Position numbers and translations under genes: made by a program. 27,858 nucleotides of DNA from Candidatus Aenigmatarchaeota archaeon. GTDB lineage: Archaea; Aenigmatarchaeota; Aenigmatarchaeia; QMZP01. The notes under the pieces were generated by a model that did not search any database, was not told the origin of the DNA, and was given only the letters and a program-made list of their open reading frames with translations. The DNA is taken from assembly GCA_030666115.1 (NCBI GenBank), contig DAOUYM010000003.1, positions 1-27,858 on the forward strand. Reading direction: 5' to 3'. Of this stretch, positions 15,372 to 22,912 are shown one piece after another (within the stretch, counting starts at the first letter, position 1; every line of letters begins with the position of its first letter).

Positions 15372-15857
15372 CTACCATACCCAGACTATCATGGTCAGGT
15401 ATTCACCGCCATCTGAGAGGGCGAAACGGTCTATCCTCGCATTAACGAAACCATCAGGCAGGAAGCCGCAGTCCATCAGGTTGCCGATTGTGTTGTTGAC
15501 CTCTATCCTCACACCATGGCCCCTGCTGGAGTTTATGTCCAGTTTGTTCAGTACAGTCTCGTAGTTGGCTGAGCAGTAGGTTTCCATGTACTGTATTTTA
15601 GTCGCGTTAAGAACAGGCCAGTCAACAGCGAGTCCCATAACAATAGGTTCACTACCGTTCCAGATCCCCTCATTATGCAGAAGGGTTTCAGATGTCTGGA
15701 GTGCCTTGAACTCCAAGGAGTTGATATAGAAATCATTTGCAAATACAGCAGCGGTTGTGTTGAGGTAGCTTATCACGTAGAAGACTATGTAGAAGAAAAA
15801 GATCGCAGCGATGATAAATTCAAAAACAAGCTGCCCCTTCCTGTTCCTGCCTCTCAT
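15372..15857 (-). CDS. Archaeal type IV pilin-like protein (class III signal peptide)
   Basis: 161 residues. The N-terminus MRGRNRKGQLVFEFIIA is a textbook class III signal: basic n-region, cleavage expected between G8 and Q9, Glu at +5 (E13), then a hydrophobic helix to about residue 32. The rest is a Cys-containing extracellular domain with no known family. A prepilin peptidase would process it into a filament or minor pilin. The longer open frame to 16154 overlaps the divergent lipoprotein and is rejected. A TAATTATTAAAC element (minus, about 15879-15890) lies about 27 bases upstream of ATG 15857. Divergent from three lipoprotein genes, suggesting a shared cell-surface function. Confidence 0.82.
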   Translation of the reverse strand: MRGRNRKGQLVFEFIIAAIFFFYIVFYVISYLNTTAAVFANDFYINSLEFKALQTSETLLHNEGIWNGSEPIVMGLAVDWPVLNATKIQYMETYCSANYETVLNKLDINSSRGHGVRIEVNNTIGNLMDCGFLPDGFVNARIDRFALSDGGEYLTMIVWVW

Positions 15858-15891
15858 AATTAATATATACTTTCCGGGTTTAATAATTACT
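15858..15891. promoter_or_regulatory. Overlapping divergent promoters, 34-bp start-to-start gap
   Basis: Only 34 bases separate the pilin ATG (15857, minus) from the lipoprotein ATG (15892, plus). TTAATATATAC (15860-15870) is about 26 bases before 15892, and the minus-strand TAATTATTAAAC (about 15879-15890) is about 26 bases before 15857. Each TATA element thus lies near the transcription start of the other gene, so simultaneous use should be mutually exclusive. Confidence 0.55.
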
Positions 15892-17010
15892 ATGGAATTA
15901 AAAAAAATCATACTTTTAATACCAGCACTAATACTCATAGTCTCGGTATCGGGATGCACCATACCTGGCATGGGTACTGTGTGCATACCGTTTCTCCCAT
16001 GTGAGAAAGTGGTTGAACTCGAGGACGATATAATAGTGATAAAGAGTCTTGATGCCCTGCCCCAGACAGTATCCAATGAGCAGCAGATAAGACTGGTCGC
16101 ATACGTACAGAATACAGGCAAGGAACCTGTCCCACAAAGGCTGGGCAAGAACACGAAAATAAAGGAAGAAAATCAAAAAATAAATATCAACCTTTACGAC
16201 TACTGCAGCGGACTTTTCTCAAAGGTCGAAAAAAGCTGTGATGGTGGAGAATTCAAGGACTGTAAAGACACCAACGATTGTTTTTGTAAAATAGACGAAC
16301 TGTTACCTGGTCAGATTAAGCCAGTTGTCTGGATACTCAAGGCCGGCAGCAGGAGTAATGTTCCACTGAAGACAGAGTGCGATCTCAAGGTTTCTGTTAC
16401 ATATCCATACAAAACAACCAGCCTCAGTACCATATCATTCATAGATTACAATTACATGCAGAACCAGATAAATGAGGGAACCTTCAAGAAGACGGATTCC
16501 TACATAGTCTCTGGTTACGGTCCTGTGAAGCCCATGATGTTCGTTGAGGATGAACAACCAATAGCAGTGCAGAGTGGTCATGAGGGGAATACGGTCGTGA
16601 ACCTGAAGATAAAGAACAAAGGCAAAGGATACCTTTGCAGGGATGCGGGAACAATTGAAACCGATAAAACAACAACATCGAGCGTGATATGTGACTCCAA
16701 GATTCCGGCCGGGAACATAAATATATCGGGCATAGAGAATTCATGTGATAGCAACAGTGGTGGTAAACTGTGTTACTCCACCGGAACCGATAGTAGCTGT
16801 ACCATAAAGGAACTTAACATCGGAACAACGACCGACAAAAACAAATACGTTACCCTGATAAAGAAGGAATCGCCCCCAATGCTATGTGAGATCAAGCTCT
16901 CCGAAAAGACGAATCTTCCCAGGGTGACAACCAAGCATGTAATAATATCCGTCGAGTACCTGTACGAGTTCAGGCAGCAGATAAAGATCATCATAGAGCC
17001 AAAGATGTGA
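15892..17010 (+). CDS. Secreted lipoprotein with CARDB/NTG-like beta domains (first of three)
   Basis: 372 residues from ATG 15892. The signal peptide MELKKIILLIPALILIVSVS is followed by G-C22, a lipobox that would anchor the protein to the cell surface. Two beta-rich modules have the stalled-strand pattern of archaeal surface adhesin domains: an N-terminal one around IRLVAYVQNTGKEPV and a second around TVVNLKIKNKGKGYLC. Many Cys pairs (for example CKDTNDCFC) suggest disulphides. The upstream in-frame start at 15811 would overlap the pilin gene and lacks a signal peptide. It is the most divergent of the three lipoproteins in tandem; function unknown, probably surface binding or scaffolding. 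Confidence 0.8.
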   Translation: MELKKIILLIPALILIVSVSGCTIPGMGTVCIPFLPCEKVVELEDDIIVIKSLDALPQTVSNEQQIRLVAYVQNTGKEPVPQRLGKNTKIKEENQKININLYDYCSGLFSKVEKSCDGGEFKDCKDTNDCFCKIDELLPGQIKPVVWILKAGSRSNVPLKTECDLKVSVTYPYKTTSLSTISFIDYNYMQNQINEGTFKKTDSYIVSGYGPVKPMMFVEDEQPIAVQSGHEGNTVVNLKIKNKGKGYLCRDAGTIETDKTTTSSVICDSKIPAGNINISGIENSCDSNSGGKLCYSTGTDSSCTIKELNIGTTTDKNKYVTLIKKESPPMLCEIKLSEKTNLPRVTTKHVIISVEYLYEFRQQIKIIIEPKM

Positions 17011-17080
17011 TAACAGGCGTAGGTAAAGGCTTAAAAAACTTATAAACCAATACTAACATATAATATAATAAGGTCTGAGA

Positions 17081-18055
17081 ATGATAGGCAAAGAAACCCC
17101 ATCAGTATTGAAGTTACTGGTTCTCGTTCTGCCAATAGCAGCAGTAATGTTTGTAGCAGGATGCACTACCCCATCCGGTATTGCAATGGGTCCTGGTGTA
17201 GCTATTCTTGACTGGGCACCCGATCATGCAAGCGTTGAATCAAGGGACGAGGTTCAGCTAAGGCTGCAGATACAGAACCAGGGCGGTGAGCAGGCAGATA
17301 ACGTCAGGGCACTTCTGACAGTCATCACTTTCGGCGACGATGAGTGGATATTTGGGGGAATACAATCACAACCATACCAGCCACTCAGCGACTACTTAAT
17401 TTCACCCAACCCAAGATACGGTACAGACGGAGAGAAGGCAGAGTATATATGGTACCTCTACGCACCAAAACTTCCAGAGGGTATAACACAGACCTACAGT
17501 CCAAGAGTGAGGATATTCTACAACTACATGACAACTGCTGTAAAGCCAGTCACCATAGTCAATGACGATGAACTGAGGCACCTTACAGACATCGGAGGTT
17601 CACTACCATCTCAGGCAAGCCAGCATTCCGGCGGACCACTGTCAGTCAGTGTTGTCACAGGAAAGCACATCAAGATAGATTCTGACAGCGGAAACAAAGT
17701 CTTCCCAATAACCATACACATAGAAAACACCGGAGGCGGTATACCTTACTGGGTCAGTTCAATCTTCAATGAATACACCATACCCGAAGACAAGGAATAT
17801 AAAATCAACCTCGGTATGCAGCTGCCACCAGGTCTCGCCTTCGCTGATGAATGTGCTAACTATGCTTCAGCGGGTGGTCCCTCAGGTTCAGTTGTGCAGC
17901 TATGGAAGGGTAGGAGTGCAGACTTAACATGCAAGCTCCTGATAACCCATCCACCAGCAGTTGCCCAGGAAGGAACAATAAAACTCTACCTCTATTACGG
18001 ATATGCCATTGACAGATCAACTTCCATAACAGTCAAGGGCATTGAAGGCGGATAA
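17081..18055 (+). CDS. Secreted lipoprotein, paralogue (second of three)
   Basis: 324 residues. Signal peptide with hydrophobic core LLVLVLPIAAVMFVAG and lipobox C28. The first module has VQLRLQIQNQGGEQADNVRA; then comes a linker RIFYNYMTTAVKP and DIGGSLPSQ; the second module has VFPITIHIENTGGGIPYW, ending near VVQLWKGRSADLTCKL. The same order and motifs recur in the third lipoprotein, so these two are clear paralogues. CTTATAAACC at about 17039-17048 may be its promoter; the leader before ATG 17081 contains AAGGTCTGAG, a weak Shine-Dalgarno. Cys are few compared with the first lipoprotein. Function unknown. Confidence 0.8.
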   Translation: MIGKETPSVLKLLVLVLPIAAVMFVAGCTTPSGIAMGPGVAILDWAPDHASVESRDEVQLRLQIQNQGGEQADNVRALLTVITFGDDEWIFGGIQSQPYQPLSDYLISPNPRYGTDGEKAEYIWYLYAPKLPEGITQTYSPRVRIFYNYMTTAVKPVTIVNDDELRHLTDIGGSLPSQASQHSGGPLSVSVVTGKHIKIDSDSGNKVFPITIHIENTGGGIPYWVSSIFNEYTIPEDKEYKINLGMQLPPGLAFADECANYASAGGPSGSVVQLWKGRSADLTCKLLITHPPAVAQEGTIKLYLYYGYAIDRSTSITVKGIEGG

Positions 18056-18147
18056 TTACCAGCGCGTGTTCTGGTTAATGTGATTGTTCTGGCCAAGTGT
18101 GATAAAACCAATATAAGGGTTAGTGCTACTAATATTAATTGATAGTG

Positions 18148-19176
18148 ATGTTAGATTCTCATCATCTTAACAGGCATGCATTGTTGCTATTTTCAGTACT
18201 GGTTGTAATTGTTGTTTCAGGTTGTATATCACCAATATCACCAATAACGCCTTCTGCTGGCGGGTTGAGTGTGGAATCATTCACAACCGACCTCCAGCTG
18301 TCAGAATTCTATTCAGAGGAACCAATAACCTTCCAGATCAAGTTCAGAAACACCGGATCAGTAAAGGCAGAGAACGTGTTTGCAGAACTCCTGGGGCTTG
18401 ATGAGGATTGGTGCTGTGATGATATAGGGAAAGGCCCATGGACAGGTGGTAAGGAGAAGCTGCCAAACGAGGATAAGTGCAGGTACACGGGAGACGGCTT
18501 TACCATGGATCCACCCAACCCCGAGATGGGCACACAGGGAGAGTCTGCTGTTTGTTCATGGACCTATATGACGCCAGACATCCCCAAGAACATACCAAAT
18601 GTTCCATATCATCCGAGCGTAAGGCTGTTCTACTCCTACAAAACAATATTCCAGAGAACCATAACCTTTGGTTCTCACCAGGACCTGAGGAACATCCAGG
18701 ACCTTGGGGGTAGTCTACCAGTCTCAACCGGAACCTTAACATCATCACCAATATTACTCACACTTGATGTGAACAGTCCGGTAAGGTTCTGGACAACCAG
18801 CACCGGAAATGGTGAAGTAACCTTCCCAATAGAGATAAGTATAGAGAATATCGGGGGCGGGGTTGCATGTGCAACTAAATCATCTATCCACAAGTCATGT
18901 AAATCAACGCAGGGCGGCCAGGAAGCCAAGAACAAAATAAGACTCAAGATAAATGTGGGTCCAGATCTCATGCTTGGTGAGGAGTGCCAGGAATTTGGGA
19001 GCGTCGACGGGAATGTGGTAAGCCTGTGGAAAGGTAAATCAAATGCAATAACATGCGATGTAAAGGTTTCGGGTCTCATGAACACCGGTTCAGTGCAGAA
19101 GAAGATAACACTGGAAGCTGCCTATGAATATGTGATAGATAGTGATATGGAAATAAAGGTGACTGGTAAGAATTAA
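18148..19176 (+). CDS. Secreted lipoprotein, paralogue (third of three)
   Basis: 342 residues from ATG 18148 (TTG 18139 and GTG 18145 are alternatives). Hydrophobic ALLLFSVLVVIVVS then G-C26 lipobox. First module ITFQIKFRNTGSVKAENV, bridging RLFYSYKTIFQR and DLGGSLPVS, second module VTFPIEISIENIGGGVA, ending near VVSLWKGKSNAITCDV. These align segment by segment with the second lipoprotein. An insert with CCDD and CRYTGDG adds cysteines. CCAATATAAGG (about 18107-18117) is a candidate TATA element. The stop is five bases from the end of the convergent EndoQ gene. Confidence 0.8.
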   Translation: MLDSHHLNRHALLLFSVLVVIVVSGCISPISPITPSAGGLSVESFTTDLQLSEFYSEEPITFQIKFRNTGSVKAENVFAELLGLDEDWCCDDIGKGPWTGGKEKLPNEDKCRYTGDGFTMDPPNPEMGTQGESAVCSWTYMTPDIPKNIPNVPYHPSVRLFYSYKTIFQRTITFGSHQDLRNIQDLGGSLPVSTGTLTSSPILLTLDVNSPVRFWTTSTGNGEVTFPIEISIENIGGGVACATKSSIHKSCKSTQGGQEAKNKIRLKINVGPDLMLGEECQEFGSVDGNVVSLWKGKSNAITCDVKVSGLMNTGSVQKKITLEAAYEYVIDSDMEIKVTGKN

Positions 19177-19181
19177 TTCTG

Positions 19182-20459
19182 TTATCCAAAGTCAGCTATA
19201 CTCTTCTGTCTTTTTTGTCCCTTGGTGTCGGAATTAGTGCTTTCCTCAGCGCCGTTACCGAAGAGTGCCTTTCCATAAACCCCATCAAAGCCAGCCTGTA
19301 TCTTCAGTTTCCCTTCCCTTACATTTATTATGGCATCTGCCAGCTTCTCACCAACAGCACCCCTCAAATCACTCACAGGCGTCCTGAGTAATATGTCAAG
19401 TTCAGATCCGAATGACCCGATTAGCTTGTTGTAGGTTTCCCATATCTTCTTTGAGTATAGCTGATTTATTCCCTTGACAGATGATATGATCTCTGAAAGC
19501 GGTATAAGGGACTTGTAAGGGACGGATTCCTTAGGGACAAAGCCCTCCGGCCTGTCTGCGAGCTCCTCCACCCTGTGTAGCACCCCTATGGTAAGCGGGC
19601 GCCTGCACACAGGGCACACATCTTTCGCCTCTGCGGCATCCTTCGGTTCCATGCAAACGTTACAGTCCCTGTGACCGTCCAGATGATACTTCCCGTATGA
19701 AGGATCAACCTCTATGGTGTAAAGGACCTTCTTGGGATCTTTCTTCCTCAGTATACCAATAAATTCACTATACGTCAACTCCTTCATGTCGAATGCATTG
19801 GCTTCCCTGCCAATCCTCCATGGCCAGAATGAGTGGGAATCTGAGTTTGATACCAGTGTGTACTTGTCAAGAGCAGAGAGCCTCCAGTTCATGGCAGGAT
19901 CTGATGAGAGCCCTGTTTCCAGGGCATGTATGTGCTTGCTCCTGTCACCAAAACACTCCTCAACCGAGTCGAATCCTGACTTGGATCCGAATATCGAGAA
20001 CCATGGAGTCCATATGTGGGCTGGTATTATTTCTATATCCTTGCTTATGCCCATCATCATGTCAACCAGTTCTATGCAGGAGAAACCGAATATGGGTCTC
20101 CCGTCGTAATCCATCCGACCCTTCTTCCCCAGTGCCTCGTTTATCTGTTCAACAACATCGAATCCGGGGGCCAGTATTACATTGTGGACCCTTCTGCCCC
20201 TTCCATCCTGGGTGTATATGTTGGATATCTCTGCCTGTAGGATGAAGGGAAATCCCTCGTTTGTTTTGAGGATGCCAGAACCATCGTCCTTGAGCTCGGA
20301 TTTGAGTTCCTTTATCCATAGGGGGTGTGTGAAGTCGCCTGTTCCGAGCAGGTTTAGTCCCTTGATTTTCGCGTATTTTATCAGGTTCTCTATGTTTATG
20401 TCCTTGCTGGTTGCCCTGCTAAACCTGGAATGCAGATGAAAGTCTGATATAATTTCCAT
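19182..20459 (-). CDS. Endonuclease Q (deaminated-base and AP-site endonuclease)
   Basis: 425 residues, matching archaeal EndoQ. A PHP metal-dependent nuclease domain occupies about 1-235: H8-L-H10, GTGD42-x-x-H45, E77, H148, and SNSDSH (204-209). A four-Cys zinc finger has C266, C269, C282 and C285 (CPVCRRPLTIGVLHRVEELA is the conserved stretch). A helical C-terminal domain follows. EndoQ nicks DNA 5' of uracil, hypoxanthine, xanthine and abasic sites. The last eight residues, QKSIADFG (418-425), fit a PCNA-interacting PIP box (Q-x-x-I-x-x-F). Start ATG 20459 begins directly with the first PHP strand. It ends five bases from the third lipoprotein gene, tail to tail. Confidence 0.9.
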   Translation of the reverse strand: MEIISDFHLHSRFSRATSKDINIENLIKYAKIKGLNLLGTGDFTHPLWIKELKSELKDDGSGILKTNEGFPFILQAEISNIYTQDGRGRRVHNVILAPGFDVVEQINEALGKKGRMDYDGRPIFGFSCIELVDMMMGISKDIEIIPAHIWTPWFSIFGSKSGFDSVEECFGDRSKHIHALETGLSSDPAMNWRLSALDKYTLVSNSDSHSFWPWRIGREANAFDMKELTYSEFIGILRKKDPKKVLYTIEVDPSYGKYHLDGHRDCNVCMEPKDAAEAKDVCPVCRRPLTIGVLHRVEELADRPEGFVPKESVPYKSLIPLSEIISSVKGINQLYSKKIWETYNKLIGSFGSELDILLRTPVSDLRGAVGEKLADAIINVREGKLKIQAGFDGVYGKALFGNGAEESTNSDTKGQKRQKSIADFG

Positions 20460-20516
20460 GATTATTATAGAATCAGATAAAACTTAAAGCTTGCTAGAAG
20501 CTGGACAAAGGAGGGG

Positions 20517-21704
20517 TTAGAATTCCAGGTCCTCTATTCCTTTCTTTTTCTTTTCCTTCACCATTTTCTTCATTTTGTTTTCGTAGGAATCGACCCATTT
20601 GCTAACCTTTTCAACGACCTTGCCTGAGTTACCTATCCCTGACGTGTTACCCACGCCCACTATCACAATCTTGTCGCCTCTCCTGGTCCTTTCAAGTGAC
20701 CTTTTTATGGATTTCCTCACTTCCGGCAGGGCATCCTTTATGGCCTTTCTCATGGGCATAATTGCTTCTTCCTGGCCCATCTTTACTATTATAGAATCAA
20801 GCGGAATCTTCTTCTTCACTACAATATTCTCTATGTATGATCTCTCAACACCCGGTCCGCCCATCGCGACACCAACCCCTTCTGCGAGGCTGCCTGTCTT
20901 TTCACCCTCGAGCTTTGCTGCAGCATCAATCGTTATAATCCTCTTGATGTCATTGTTCTTGATCACCTTCTCGACCGCCTTGCCCGGTGACCCAATCCTT
21001 CCTCCAGGACCCGTTGCCTTTATTACGAATATCTCCCTGCCATCAAGCCTGATCTTGGCCATCACTATCCTGTCCTCTATCTCGGTTACCTTCTCATTCC
21101 CAATCAGATCAGCAGCCACAAGAGGTCCAAGGCCATCACCTATCGGCTGTCCCTTGCTAAGCGCTATCGTTCCCTTGAACATCCCTCTGGCCATCCTTTC
21201 TATCAGTGGAAGCTGCATCTGCAGTATCATGGCTATCTGTATGGATTTGGTTTTCCTTACAATCTCTACGTAGTGCCTGACTATCTTAGCTATCTCGTGA
21301 ACTGCCATGCCGCCAGCCAGTCCCATCTCCAGGCAGGCTTTCTTCTCAGTATCAGCCTTCGGTGCTACCTGGTCAACAAAATAGGTGAACCGATCCCTCT
21401 GATTCCTTATTACATGATCGAACTTGTTAATCACACCATATGGATCCATGGCGACTGGTGTTATAACAAAGAACTCAAAGAACCTGTCTATCGATTCCCT
21501 GAGTCGCTTATCCGGTTTGTTGGTTATCTCCTTCGTAACTATCTTCTTTGCCTTGCTTGACATTAGTTCTAGGTTCCTTGCAGATTTCTCGAGTTTCCAC
21601 ATTATCTGGGATACCATGAATCTGGGATAGAAAAACATCATGAAGATTAAAAACACCATCCACAGTACCAGGGAAACCCAGTCTCCCCCAATTTGAAACA
21701 ACAT
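20517..21704 (-). CDS. DUF1512 family protein, N-terminally membrane anchored
   Basis: 395 residues, matching the archaeal DUF1512 family. One hydrophobic anchor at about residues 8-30 (LVLWMVFLIFMMFFYPRFM), then a soluble helical region, then a GD-rich alpha/beta part: GQPIGDGLGPLVA, KATGPGGRIGSPGKAVEKVI, AMGGPGVERSYIE and IVGVGNTSGIGNSGK. The last has nucleotide- or metal-binding-like glycine loops, but no enzyme activity is established for the family to my knowledge. Basic Lys-rich C-terminus. Start ATG 21704 follows GGTGG with four bases between; TTTAAAAAG and GATTTAATAG lie further upstream. Divergent from the 21821 gene. Confidence 0.85.
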   Translation of the reverse strand: MLFQIGGDWVSLVLWMVFLIFMMFFYPRFMVSQIMWKLEKSARNLELMSSKAKKIVTKEITNKPDKRLRESIDRFFEFFVITPVAMDPYGVINKFDHVIRNQRDRFTYFVDQVAPKADTEKKACLEMGLAGGMAVHEIAKIVRHYVEIVRKTKSIQIAMILQMQLPLIERMARGMFKGTIALSKGQPIGDGLGPLVAADLIGNEKVTEIEDRIVMAKIRLDGREIFVIKATGPGGRIGSPGKAVEKVIKNNDIKRIITIDAAAKLEGEKTGSLAEGVGVAMGGPGVERSYIENIVVKKKIPLDSIIVKMGQEEAIMPMRKAIKDALPEVRKSIKRSLERTRRGDKIVIVGVGNTSGIGNSGKVVEKVSKWVDSYENKMKKMVKEKKKKGIEDLEF

Positions 21705-21820
21705 ATATCCACCAAAACATCCACGAAACGAGATTAACTATTAAATCCCAACTTTTTAAATCTTATTTTGAATTTAATATTATTTAACTACGAGGTGCTA
21801 TAAATATAATACGTGGTCTT

Positions 21821-22387
21821 ATGCTTGATTGGAAGATTCTCGGGGCTTCGGTTGCTGCATTACTTATAGCATCAACTGTCCTGGTTAGCGGTTCTGGTGG
21901 AATGGATTTCGGTCTCGGCGACATATTCGAAAGGATAACAGAGTGGCTGAAATCATCTCCGTTTGGCGGATTCTTCCAGTCCCCTGTCGCCTCGTTGCAT
22001 GATGTTGACATCACACTGTACCCGAAAACATATACGCTGAAAACAACCTCAAACATAAACTTAAGTGTAGACTCTGTGGATATGATAGATTTCAACGGGT
22101 ACATAGACTCAGATTTCACTAACAAAAAACTCGTTTTCAGGCAGGACAGTGCCCCGCTAAGAATAGAGATGCCGCTGAAGAACATAACCATATCCATCAT
22201 AAAAATTGACAGGATATACCTGGACGAAACTGATTTTGTGGTTACATCCAATGAACTCGATACATCAGGTCAGAACGCCACCATAGAAATAACAGACTTT
22301 AGCGGCGATATCCAATTCTATCCGGATTATGTAGAGTTCCATGGTAATGTTTCCATGATAAAAGGGAACAATAATGACATAGTCTAA
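21821..22387 (+). CDS. Membrane-anchored secreted protein of unknown function
   Basis: 188 residues. N-terminal hydrophobic segment WKILGASVAALLIASTVLVS (4-23), with no lipobox Cys, so either a signal peptide or a membrane anchor. The outside part is beta-rich with repeated short strands (VDITLYPKTYTLKT, IRIEM-like, KNITISIIKIDRIYL) and hydroxyl-rich acidic loops. It looks like one autotransporter-free beta domain; no family recognised. Promoter elements ATTTAATATTATTTAAC (about 21772-21788) and TATAAATATAATAC (about 21799-21812) precede ATG 21821. The product probably faces outside the membrane. It lies just upstream of the tRNA-Asn cluster, which has its own promoter. Confidence 0.7.
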   Translation: MLDWKILGASVAALLIASTVLVSGSGGMDFGLGDIFERITEWLKSSPFGGFFQSPVASLHDVDITLYPKTYTLKTTSNINLSVDSVDMIDFNGYIDSDFTNKKLVFRQDSAPLRIEMPLKNITISIIKIDRIYLDETDFVVTSNELDTSGQNATIEITDFSGDIQFYPDYVEFHGNVSMIKGNNNDIV

Positions 22388-22430
22388 ACAATTTAAAGTC
22401 TTCTTTAAAATAAAAATCTTATAATAATAC

Positions 22431-22438
22431 CTATAAAG
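22431..22438 (+). promoter_or_regulatory. TATA box of tRNA-Asn
   Basis: CTATAAAG, centred about 25 bases before the mature tRNA 5' end at 22460; transcription would start at or next to the tRNA. Confidence 0.55.
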
Positions 22439-22459
22439 AAGTAATTACCAATTACCAGT

Positions 22460-22531
22460 GCCCTGGTAGCTCAGCGGTAGAGCACACGGCTGTTAACCGT
22501 GGAGTCGCTGGTTCGAATCCAGCTCAGGGCG
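22460..22531 (+). tRNA. tRNA-Asn (GTT)
   Basis: Full cloverleaf: acceptor GCCCTGG/TCAGGGC (last pair G-U), D arm GCTC/GAGC, anticodon stem CACGG/CCGTG with loop CTGTTAA (anticodon GTT), variable GAGTC, T arm GCTGG-TTCGAAT-CCAGC, discriminator G. No intron and no encoded CCA. The next ORF starts at 22533, one base after the discriminator. Confidence 0.95.
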
Positions 22532-22532
22532 T

Positions 22533-22808
22533 ATGGATCCCAGGATGGAGCTGATAATCGAGAGATTTGAGCTTAGGAAACTAGGCAGGGTCTGTAACGA
22601 AAAGGGATGTCAGAAACCCCCAAGCAAGAAAACCACAATACTGGAGAACGATACTGAGACCGGGAACAGGAAGGAACTCGTCATGCTTCACCTCTGCACG
22701 CGCCATCTGGAGGGACTGAAAAGGTTTTTAAGGGATCTGGATGAATTAACAGAAGGGGAAAAGACAATCACAGCAGAAACCATTGATACAGGATATATAA
22801 CGCACTAA
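22533..22808 (+). CDS. Small putative zinc-binding protein directly after tRNA-Asn
   Basis: 91 residues. Two Cys near the start (GRVCNEKGCQKPPSKK) and a later C-T-R-H (LHLCTRHLEG) could form one zinc site of treble-clef type. The middle segment is a short beta hairpin with acidic Thr-rich turns, and the C-terminus is helical and acidic. No family recognised. The ATG is one base after the tRNA discriminator; there is no Shine-Dalgarno, so translation would rely on a near-leaderless end made by tRNA 3' processing. ATG 22545 is an alternative. A TATA box for the next tRNA lies within its 3' end. Nearby genes suggest a role in RNA or translation, by context only. Confidence 0.65.
   Translation: MDPRMELIIERFELRKLGRVCNEKGCQKPPSKKTTILENDTETGNRKELVMLHLCTRHLEGLKRFLRDLDELTEGEKTITAETIDTGYITH
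22791..22800 (+). promoter_or_regulatory. TATA box of tRNA-Phe, inside the preceding ORF
   Basis: GGATATATAA centred 25 bases before the tRNA-Phe 5' end (22821). It lies in the last codons of the 22533 ORF (which ends at 22808), so the tRNA can be transcribed on its own as well as by read-through. Confidence 0.55.
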
Positions 22809-22820
22809 AACTGAAGTTGA

Positions 22821-22908
22821 GGGGCGGTAGCTCAGTCTGGGAGAGCACACGGCTGAAGACTTTCAGTCAGTCACCGTGGAGTCGTGGGTTCGAATCCCAC
22901 TCGCCCCA
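22821..22908 (+). tRNA. tRNA-Phe (GAA) with 14-nt intron
   Basis: Acceptor GGGGCGG/TCGCCCC, D arm GCTC/GAGC, anticodon stem CACGG/CCGTG, T arm GTGGG-TTCGAAT-CCCAC, discriminator A, no encoded CCA. The anticodon is GAA (22855-22857). Removing 22859-22872 restores the seven-base loop CTGAAGA. The intron sits at the canonical 37/38 position. CTGA (loop bases 32-35) pairs with TCAG at 22867-22870, and three-base bulges AG|A and TC|A flank the helix, a standard bulge-helix-bulge for EndA. Mature length 74. Confidence 0.95.
22859..22872 (+). other. tRNA-Phe intron (bulge-helix-bulge)
   Basis: ACTTTCAGTCAGTC between positions 37 and 38. The central four-base helix is CUGA/UCAG; the two cuts fall after the second base of each three-base bulge. 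The intron contains two tandem CAGTC copies, so a second, one-register-shifted pairing is possible. Confidence 0.88.
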
Positions 22909-22912
22909 TAAG

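Noticed and set aside
15858..16154. Upstream extension of the pilin frame (260 codons) on the minus strand
   Set aside because: It overlaps the lipoprotein gene in antisense, and the class III signal peptide begins at Met15857, where the real protein must start.
20599..21273. 224-codon open frame on the plus strand
   Set aside because: Antisense shadow of the DUF1512 gene; Ser/Ile/Pro-rich composition of a complementary frame.
22460..22908. Integration site (att) at the tRNA genes
   Set aside because: Both tRNAs are intact, no duplicated 3' tRNA fragment or integrase is seen, and conserved core genes lie on both sides.
22817..22912. Extension of the endA frame upstream through tRNA-Phe
   Set aside because: This sequence is the tRNA; the open frame there is incidental and GTG 22913 is the first usable start after it.
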